From Ophiothrix spiculata (Eukaryota; Echinodermata; Ophiuroidea; Amphilepidida; Ophiotrichidae), in the NCBI GenBank assembly GCA_000969725.1, contig JXSR01S034101.1: a stretch of 23,189 nt of DNA. The stretch is one strand, 5' to 3'. The translations under genes were made by a program, and so were the position numbers. The notes under the pieces are model-generated. The model saw only the letters and a list, made by a program, of their open reading frames with translations, was not told where the DNA came from and made no database searches. Below, piece by piece: positions 19,201 to 23,189 of the stretch (positions within the stretch are counted from its first letter, which is position 1; each line of letters opens with the position of its first letter).

Positions 19201-21307
19201 TACAATTCAAGTAAATATGTTTCTACCTTGTTGCTATTTTTCTTACCAGACATACAGCAATTGTGATTGTATAAATCCAGGTGGAACTGCTGAGCTGGGT
19301 CGATGTAAAGAATCTTGTGCATACTTTATCCCTTTCTTGCTCTGCTTGTTCTTCTTCATTACGTTTACTTTCTGTGCGGTGGTTCCATCAATTACAGCAA
19401 CTTTGAGGTTTGTTTGGGATTAACATTAATATGTATAATACCCTATGCATAGAATATTTTCTTTTTTTAACTGATTTAATTCTGCTTCTTCAGATGCGTA
19501 TCAAAATACAAATAACATATTAGTTTTAAATTACAAACAGCACAGTTTAAAGCTACAGTAACAATGTTCGTACGAATCATTTAAGAATGAGGTTCGTACG
19601 ACGTTCGCACGGCGTTCGCAAGAATAGACCTGTATATATTTTTACAAATATCTGACAAATGTTCATTTTTATGAAATTTCTTTTCAGGGCAATGTTAATA
19701 GATGTATTTCCCTTGACGAAAATGAGCTTTGTTTTTAAAACAGATTAAAAAAATACCCTTACGACTGGTCGCAAACACCTTGCAAACAAGCTGCGATCAG
19801 TTGTTTTGACCATTTCGTCCGAACATCGTACGATCAAAAACAGTTCTTAAGTTCGCAGCCGGGTCATTTGTCATGTTAAATATCTTGTTACGAATGCCTT
19901 GCGAATACCTGCATATGATTGCCGCACGGCGTTCGTACGGCGTTCGCACGACTGCCGTACGAACATCGTAAGAACTTTTCCATTGTAATTCCTATTCAAA
20001 TGAATGTTTTTATAATGAGGATTTGCCAGAGACGTGCTAATCATCTCTCTGGGATTAGCATAGAATAAACAATCGAAAATAACATTAGTGTTTGGCAGTT
20101 TTGTGACTGTTTTATTTATGTATTTTTCAGATGTGTTTCCAATTCTCAGAGGACATTTGCCCTTGGCCTGCAATCGTTATTGTATAGAGGCTTAGGTGAG
20201 TATTACTTGAAACTTGATAAATATAACGAAGCGAAATGTGATGGAAGCTGGGGATGAAACCCGGGGATGAAAGCAAGGGAAAAGGCACTATGATCGTGTT
20301 TGTGTTTATTGTTTGGTGTTAGTCGGGATTTCAGAATGAAAGCATACAACATTTTTTTTCTTTAGAACAATTATTTTTATCATACATATCATCACTTGGA
20401 ATTCGCCTATGTCTTGAAATTCAGATGTAGATATCATAGAATTGGTGTTCCCGCCTGGGGTGTTGCCATATTTACTTCTTCCAACTTAATATCAATATCG
20501 AATGACCACTACACTATGGTTCAAACTAAAATTATCCCCGGGGGGGGGGGGGTTCTTACTGACAAATGGTATACGGGGGTGCTCAAAGGTTTTGGGGTGC
20601 ATTTTCGTAATTTTTGGTATATTGATGGATGGGTTTTCGTCACAGACCCAATGCGCACAATTTGCAAAATTGGGTGAATTTCGGAAAATTTTGCAAAGAA
20701 AGCACCCAATCTGCCCTAAATTGGGTGCTTTTTCTAGAAAAAATGGTATAGAGATGGGTCTCAAAATCACGCTTTTCCGAAGTCTACTTTGAGCATCCCC
20801 GTTCAATTTTTTTTTAAGAACCCCGGGAATTATCCTTTTTAAAAGGTGACTACTCAAACACTTTTTATAGTCCAGTGGTTAAATCTCTAAAAATATGCAA
20901 TCCAACATTTGATGAATTCAAAAATATTCGTGTGACCCTTTAACTATTTCCATGTCTAATTTTAGATGAGTATGACTCCAAGTTATAAGTAAATTTGTAT
21001 TAACCAGTATAATATTCATTCTCATTCCAAGGTACCGTTCCTGGACCAGTAATATTTGGCGCCATTATCGATAAGACATGTCTTGTTTGGGAAGAAGACG
21101 AATGTGATGACATGTTGGATGTACGACAATGGAAAGCTGTCACTGTATAGTTTCCTTATGCTGGCTGCCTTGCGATTATTATCTATAGTGTTTCTGGTTG
21201 GTACTTTAATGACTTATAAACCAGCTCTGGATATCGAAAACGGAATGGAAGAGCAGGAGAAAAAAGTGTATGAAAAACAAACGTCAAATAACAGTCTCAA
21301 GCAATAA
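12567..21307 (+). CDS. SLCO4A1-like: SLCO4A1-like organic anion transporter, nine coding exons, last exon frameshifted
   Basis: This is a solute carrier of the OATP family, which moves conjugated steroids, thyroid hormone and other organic anions across the plasma membrane. The exons are 12567-13293, 13462-13564, 14172-14293, 15755-16015, 17112-17307, 18007-18175, 19250-19407, 20131-20195 and 21032-21150 (in-frame stop) or to 21307 (shifted frame). All eight introns are GT/AG and every phase matches (1,2,1,1,2,0,2,1). The protein has a ~60-residue acidic N-tail, TM1 at about 78-100, and TLERRF and SGFISSCYD. It carries the family signature SPLWVGAWWLG at about 284-294, KNPTYMV, GVTVEY, a Kazal-like cysteine domain (about 482-545), TATLRC, QRTFALGLQ and GTVPGP. 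NLTAPCNA, PVCG-D--MYFS-C-AGC and QRTFALG are closest to what I recall of vertebrate SLCO4A1. The in-frame product is 639 residues, ending at TAG 21148-21150, and lacks the final span. The other frame supplies CWMYDNGKLS and a full tail. Confidence 0.9.
13462..13564 (+). CDS. SLCO4A1-like: exon 2: transmembrane segment, GPAxGYLLGG motif
   Basis: This 103-nt exon lies between the acceptor tttcag (13456-13461) and the donor GTAAGT (13565). It encodes AIFQACSTLGPAIGYLLGG, then LLDIYTDFGKVDAS. The glycine-rich G-P-A-x-G-x-L-x-G-G stretch is a conserved OATP helix. It starts in phase 1 and ends in phase 2. Confidence 0.88.
13678..13990. mobile_element. 313-bp MITE-like element with 33-bp inverted ends (intron 2)
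   Basis: The left end 13678-13710 (TATATAGATTCCTGTCCTCT...) and the right end 13958-13990 are inverted copies with about four differences. The interior has GGCCC/GGGC-rich and GCGCG/CACGCG patches but no coding capacity. It looks like a non-autonomous element. Confidence 0.65.
14001..14086. repeat. 86-bp foldback in intron 2
   Basis: The arm AAATTGACTGCTTTT...GGGTATGGTT at 14001-14030 pairs with AACCATGCCCCTCAAAGCAG at 14057-14076 and onward to 14086. It carries CCCCTCAGT at the loop and is followed by TTTGTACACTATA. The 9565-9728 palindrome is followed by the similar TTTGTATACTATA and also contains CCCCTCAGT, so the two may be related. Confidence 0.6.
14172..14293 (+). CDS. SLCO4A1-like: exon 3: OATP signature VGAWW
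   Basis: This 122-nt exon has an acceptor tttcag. The donor GTGTGT at 14294 is a weaker choice, fixed by reading frame because the neighbouring GTs at 14296 and 14298 give the wrong phase. It encodes LDITPESPLWVGAWWLG, then a membrane helix ISIAIPFIG and FPYHLP. W-V-G-A-W-W is the diagnostic OATP superfamily signature. Confidence 0.88.
14294..15754 (+). other. intron 3 of the SLCO4A1-like gene
   Basis: At 1461 bases this is the longest intron. It is AT-rich with a 12-base G run at 14535-14546. No element with clear ends is visible. Confidence 0.7.
14535..14546. repeat. 12-base G run
   Basis: A simple homopolymer inside intron 3, a likely site of length polymorphism or sequencing error. Confidence 0.85.
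15755..16015 (+). CDS. SLCO4A1-like: exon 4: central cytoplasmic loop and next two helices
   Basis: This 261-nt exon lies between the acceptor cgtttag (to 15754) and the donor GTAAGA (16016). It encodes the basic loop YKKVAKERVSEAQ, then SLKDFPRAAWTLIKNPTYM, a helix, FGPKYLESMFNMTSGNAALVAG. The D-F-P-x-x-W-x-L-x-K-N-P-T and F-x-P-K-[YF]-L-E blocks are characteristic of the family. Confidence 0.88.
16046..16664. mobile_element. 619-bp TA-flanked element full of GATCAAA repeats (intron 4)
   Basis: The ends are CACTCTTAGAAAGG and CCTTCTAAGAGTG, inverted repeats differing by one base, flanked by TA (16044-16045 and 16665-16666). The interior carries about twenty GATCAAA/TTTGATC or GATCC motifs in both orientations, separated by short AT-rich spacers, and a tRNA-like block at 16209-16279 on the minus strand. 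There is no coding capacity. A 2-bp TA duplication suggests Tc1/mariner-type mobilisation (inference). A second copy of the same terminus is at 10958. Confidence 0.75.
16209..16279 (-). repeat. tRNA-like (Thr-CGT-like) SINE head or tRNA pseudogene
   Basis: On the minus strand the order is GTTCCGTGGCCGAGTGATTA (D-arm, A-box), TCTCGTAATT (loop with CGT in the anticodon position), then GGGTTCAAACCC (a perfect B-box/T-arm). The acceptor ends (GTTCCGT with CTAAGGTC) and the anticodon stem do not pair well, so it is not a working tRNA gene. The TCTCGTAA loop is shared with the SINE-like element at 8032. Confidence 0.6.
17112..17307 (+). CDS. SLCO4A1-like: exon 5: transmembrane pair, GVTVEY
   Basis: This 196-nt exon has the acceptor gtttcag (to 17111) and the donor GTAAGA (17308). 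It encodes GILTTPSGLIGCLFGG, WVVKKFNLKFRG, a long hydrophobic helix, then CPNVPFAGVTVEYRN. The P-x-x-x-x-G-x-x-x-G-G helix and the G-V-T end match the OATP segment before the large extracellular loop. Confidence 0.88.
17311..17475 (+). mobile_element. SINE-like fragment (intron 5)
   Basis: The sequence resembles a decayed tRNA-derived SINE: a tRNA-like head (TGGTCTAGTGGAGCTGCATA, GGTTGGTCGCGAAGCCC) is followed by GTCCTTGAGCAAGATATTTAAACTC. The last matches the body motif TCCTTGGGCAAGAAACCTTACTCT of the 8032 element. Its first bases sit directly against the exon 5 splice donor. The boundaries are approximate. Confidence 0.4.
17501..17572. repeat. imperfect (CAT/CGT)n trinucleotide repeat plus C run
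   Basis: A CATCATCAT run drifts into CGTCGTCATCGTCATCAT and ends in a 10-base C run. It produces long histidine/arginine or aspartate stretches when translated, but it lies in intron 5 and is not coding. Confidence 0.85.
17573..17955. mobile_element. partial MITE-like element with GCGCGCTTCGCGCG core (intron 5)
   Basis: It contains TTTTTGCGCGCTTCGCGCGA at 17762-17781, shared with the element at 21358-21873, and a second CGCGCGCTACACGCGC copy near 17850. A C-run is followed by a right end GGGCACGCCACTG (about 17941-17953) that resembles the GGCTACGCCACTG end of the other element. The matching left end is missing, so this copy looks 5'-truncated or diverged. Confidence 0.5.
18007..18175 (+). 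CDS. SLCO4A1-like: exon 6: Kazal-like extracellular domain, first part
   Basis: This 169-nt exon lies between the acceptor tttttccag and the donor GTAAAC (18176). It encodes NLTAPCNANCQCEPTFDPVC, then GDNDVMYFSACLAGCRVEDV. The cysteines spaced C-x3-C-x-C-x7-C-x10-C-x3-C fit the Kazal-type loop found between spans 9 and 10 of OATPs. N-L-T is a likely glycosylation site. It ends in phase 0. Confidence 0.88.
18176..19249 (+). other. intron 6 of the SLCO4A1-like gene
   Basis: The 1074-base intron is unremarkable AT-rich sequence up to 18922, followed by the repeat element at 18923-19134. Confidence 0.75.
18923..19134. mobile_element. 212-bp element with inverted ends and internal AAAGGTGTCT tandem units (intron 6)
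   Basis: The ends TATGGGCGGCCACAGGT and ACACCTATGGCGGCCCATA are inverted copies with minor differences. Between them are about eight degenerate units of roughly 20-25 bases built on AAA(A)GGTGTCTA-AAA, all in one direction. It has no coding capacity. A palindromic-ended minisatellite is an unusual combination. Confidence 0.65.
19250..19407 (+). CDS. SLCO4A1-like: exon 7: end of Kazal-like domain and following helix
   Basis: This 158-nt exon has the acceptor ttaccag and the donor GTTTGT (19408). It encodes TYSNCDCINPGG, GRCKESC, then a hydrophobic helix rich in F, L and C, ending VVPSITATLR. The two C-x-C/C-x3-C groups complete the cysteine-rich loop. P-x-x-T-A-T-L-R is conserved in OATPs. 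Confidence 0.87.
19408..20130 (+). other. intron 7 of the SLCO4A1-like gene
   Basis: The 723-base intron is dominated by the GTTCGTACG-repeat element at 19561-19986. Confidence 0.75.
19561..19986. mobile_element. 426-bp element with ACAATG ends and GTTCGTACG repeats (intron 7)
   Basis: The ends are ACAATG and CATTGT. Just inside each end are clusters of GTTCGTACG/CGTACGAAC and GTTCGCACGGC units (19566-19611 left; 19920-19975 right), some direct and some inverted, around an AT-rich middle. No coding capacity. The palindromic CGTACG-centred heptamers look like subterminal repeats of a non-autonomous DNA transposon. Confidence 0.6.
20131..20195 (+). CDS. SLCO4A1-like: exon 8: short exon RCVSNSQRTFALG
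   Basis: This 65-nt exon lies between the acceptor atttttcag and the donor GTGAGT (20196). It encodes CVSNSQRTFALGLQSLLYRG and then L. Q-R-[ST]-F-A-L-G is a highly conserved OATP block. The phases (2 in, 1 out) agree with both neighbours. Confidence 0.87.
20196..21031 (+). other. intron 8 of the SLCO4A1-like gene
   Basis: The 836-base intron carries the G-run-ended inverted-repeat element at 20528-20845; the rest is AT-rich with nothing else seen. Confidence 0.7.
20528..20845. mobile_element. MITE-like element with CCCCGGGG-type inverted ends (intron 8)
   Basis: The left end AAAATTATCCCCGGGG (with a 13-base G run at 20540-20552), then GGTTCTTACT and GGGGGTGCTCAAAG, is matched in inverted order on the right by CTTTGAGCATCCCCG, TTTAAGAACCCCGGGAATTAT. 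The arms are about 70 bases each and imperfect. The middle holds inverted GCACCCAAT/ATTGGGTGC-like segments. Open frames across it are by-products of the low-complexity sequence. Confidence 0.65.
21032..21150 (+). CDS. SLCO4A1-like: exon 9 as read in frame, ending at a premature TAG
   Basis: The acceptor attccaag joins in phase 1, giving GTVPGPVIFGAIIDKTC, then LVWEEDECDDM. After this the frame runs into non-conserved residues and stops at TAG 21148-21150. The conserved continuation (CWMYDNGKLSLYSF and a hydrophobic last helix) is in the +1 frame from 21113. The family spacing between the second and third cysteine codons is normally five residues (15 nt). Here only 7 nt separate TGT 21103-21105 from TGT 21113-21115. 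An 8-nt deletion would explain this; a base-calling error is the alternative. Confidence 0.8.
21113..21307 (+). pseudogene. SLCO4A1-like: out-of-frame C-terminal segment of the SLCO4A1-like gene
   Basis: In the frame shifted by one base this stretch encodes CWMYDNGKLS, a ~24-residue hydrophobic helix (FLMLAALRLLSIVFLVGTL, the twelfth span by position), TYKPALDIENG and a charged tail ending NNSLKQ before TAA at 21305-21307. It is plainly coding in character and matches the OATP C-terminus. It is separated from the upstream reading frame by the indel described for exon 9. No splice sites between the two frames would repair it. Confidence 0.75.
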
Positions 21308-21357
21308 CATTACACACTTCAAGTCAGAGACTTATTTTTACTCCTGATAGTAATTAG

Positions 21358-21873
21358 CAGTGGCGTAGTCAGAAGGGGGCAAAAGCTGGCAATCCCCCCC
21401 CCTGAAAACAGCCTTACCCCCTTCTTGCCCCCCCCCCCCGAAAAAATCAAGAAAGGTACAGGTCAGATTGAAATTACATAGTACACTCCTTTTTAGCATA
21501 TAGCATGCCCCAAAAATGAAATGGTCGGGTTTTTTTTCACTCCAGTGCCATCAGTTCATATTCTAAATTACTATCTTTTTTCGTAATTGTAACAAAAAAA
21601 GTTTAAAAATTTTGCGCGCTTCGCGCGAACGTCAACAATCATAGCAGTTTAGCGCTTTAGCGCTGAAATTGCAAAATTTGCTTCTAAAAAATTAGGAAAT
21701 ATACTCCTTTTAAAAAAACAAGACCAAAAACGTCATTTTTTATATATGAAGCTATGGTAAAAAATGGGGTGTACCATTTTGTGTCTACTCGTGTGGGGAG
21801 TTCCCCCCCACCCCTTCAAAATAGCTTCGCCCCGCCTTGCCGCCCTTGATTAAAATGTCTGGCTACGCCACTG
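21358..21873. mobile_element. 516-bp element with CAGTGGCGTAG ends, downstream of the gene
   Basis: The left end CAGTGGCGTAGTCAG and the right end CTGGCTACGCCACTG are inverted copies with one difference. It carries C-runs near both ends (21396, 21428, 21805) and a central GCGCGCTTCGCGCG palindrome (21614-21627) followed by AGCGCTTTAGCGCT. It starts 51 bases after the shifted-frame stop codon, so it lies in the expected 3' UTR or just beyond. Confidence 0.7.
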
Positions 21874-21916
21874 AAGGACCACGTAGGAAAGAAAACAAAC
21901 AAACAAACAGAGACAC

Positions 21917-21922
21917 AATAAA
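21917..21922 (+). terminator. possible polyadenylation signal AATAAA
   Basis: AATAAA in the context GACACAATAAAGTCAATG, about 610 bases past the shifted-frame stop and just after the 21358-21873 element. If used, the element would be part of the 3' UTR. Another AATAAA is at 22160-22165. No cleavage-site evidence can be read from sequence alone. Confidence 0.3.
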
Positions 21923-22985
21923 GTCAATGAATAAGCAATTTGCATTAAAGGTGGTACAACCTTGCAGAATGTAAGAGTGTGTAAGTGTTGAGTGAGGTAA
22001 TGACGGACAAATCAAGACTTAATCAATATATCTTATGAATGCACTTTTCATCTAACAACATACTCTACATTTATTCATGACTTTAAAAGCCAGTCTTAAT
22101 TTCTATCCATCATTTTACTAAGTAATTTGCTTTAATGTACTGTTGTTATAGAAACAAATAATAAAGATGAAATTTATTTAACAAAATACAATATTTTTGT
22201 GTCGGTAACATAATCGAGTCAATTTGTGAATTTACATTGATATTCATTATCGAAGAAAAGTACATTATATGATAATGAGAGGAGCTAAAGATATGGTCAC
22301 AGAAATGTAGAATGCGATTCCATTAATTTTGTAAAGAAGAGATGTCAATTTTTATTTTGTTAAAAATTTGCGAAAATGAATAATGCATTTTCAAAGGTTG
22401 TGGTTAGTCATCTGCCCATCAATGAAATGGTGGATGGAGACTTCACTTATTCTAGTATATGCGCCATGTGGTCATGCTGGATTTTTAAAATTATTATTAT
22501 TAAATAGGCCATTCATATAATAATTGTTTGTTCAAAGCTCCCTCGAGCGTTAGTTTTAGTGTGCGCGTTAGTTTGTCAAAAAGTCGAAAGAAATATTTTC
22601 CCCTAATCTTTTATTTTTTTTTGAAAAATATTGAAATTGCCAAATCTGATTATGTGTTTATGATTTTTTTGGTGTAAGAACCATCCGATATTTTGGTTGG
22701 ATTCACCATGGATTTGCACTTTCAAAACCATTGATTCATTTATTTCGCTCGCTTCGTTCGCTTCGATATTGAAGTGACGACTTATGCATTTGGATATAGG
22801 TGCTTCTTGAACATTAATTACAACAATAAGATGAGAAACCGAATTCTACAGAAATTGTCAATTATGCTCTGAGGTGTATAAAATTCTTAAAAACAAGGTC
22901 ATAAAAAGTTACATACGAGAGTTAAAGTACATGAAACGAAAGTTGCAATTACAAGACAACACATGAACAATAAAAACAGACATAC
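21923..22985. other. AT-rich intergenic DNA
   Basis: There is no gene or element with clear ends. A short GCTCGCTTCGTTCGCTTCG near-palindrome at about 22748 resembles the GC-rich cores of the MITE-like elements and may be a fragment. Confidence 0.5.
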
Positions 22986-23155
22986 CACTCAATATTTTGC
23001 ATATTTGATACTTTATTTGTTCGGGGAATTCTTCGTACTGGGTAAGAGTTCCATATGAACTCCTTTTATAATTCATGATCCACTTTTCGTATTCAATTAG
23101 TTCTTTATTCTGTTTTTGATTTTTAAAAAGGCCAATCTTAACATTAATTTTGTAT
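22986..23155 (-). CDS. possible internal exon of an unidentified minus-strand gene
   Basis: The minus-strand frame reads YKINVKIGLFKNQKQNKEL, EYEKWIMNYKRSSYGTLTQY, EEFPEQIKYQICKILS. It is charged, low in repeats and protein-like, unlike other short frames in this window. It could be a 170-nt exon between an acceptor (tttacatgtcag, ending 23156) and a donor GTATGT (22985-22980). An alternative acceptor is at caaaaacag (exon from 23109). I do not recognise the family. It lies tail-to-tail with the SLCO4A1-like gene and would continue to both sides, partly beyond the window. Confidence 0.35.
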
Positions 23156-23189
23156 CTGACATGTAAATATATGAGGGAGTACATATGGA

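Noticed and set aside
20396..20857. Several overlapping open frames of 62-121 codons
   Set aside because: They are frames across the G-run-ended inverted-repeat element in intron 8; opposite-strand frames mirror each other and none has a family motif.

Overview
This looks like a piece of nuclear DNA from an invertebrate animal, most likely a deuterostome such as an echinoderm or hemichordate (inference). The base composition is AT-rich. The only recognisable genes are intron-containing members of the organic anion transporting polypeptide family (OATP, gene family SLCO). There are no bacterial-style operons or ribosome binding sites. The non-coding DNA is crowded with short foldback and MITE-like elements, tRNA-derived SINE-like sequences and G-runs.

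Layout. Bases 1-4050 contain no gene I can support. A minus-strand SLCO-like gene starts at 5391 and shows two well-formed coding exons (5391-4665 and 4236-4137). It then stops making sense: the next conserved exon appears only as a degraded VGAW remnant about 27 bases past the exon 2 splice donor, and no later SLCO exon is visible to the left edge. From 5400 to 12500 is a 7.2-kb intergenic region with a (GGGAA)n run, a SINE-like element, a cluster of large palindromes (8695-9728), a 1.06-kb element with ~235-bp terminal inverted repeats (9813-10876), a truncated CACTCTTAGAAA element and a 274-bp MITE (12158-12431). A plus-strand SLCO4A1-like gene runs from 12567 to about 21307 in nine coding exons. 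Every exon joins in frame with canonical GT/AG sites, and most of its introns carry a repeat element. After the gene come another MITE-like element, AT-rich sequence, and near the right edge a possible minus-strand exon of an unidentified gene.

The two SLCO genes are head-to-head paralogues. Both have a first coding exon of exactly 727 nt ending in phase 1 after the same [Y/F]-x-G position, so they probably arose by inverted local duplication. The plus copy is complete except for a frameshift in its last exon, which removes the last membrane span and the cytoplasmic tail. The minus copy looks truncated. OATPs are 12-span plasma-membrane carriers of organic anions (conjugated steroids, thyroid hormones, bile-acid-like compounds, eicosanoids). 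No operon-like cooperation between genes is implied.

The most interesting non-genic signal is the density and variety of inverted-repeat elements. At least nine different palindromic or TIR structures occur, several of them TA-flanked, and one lies only about 135 bases upstream of the transporter start codon.
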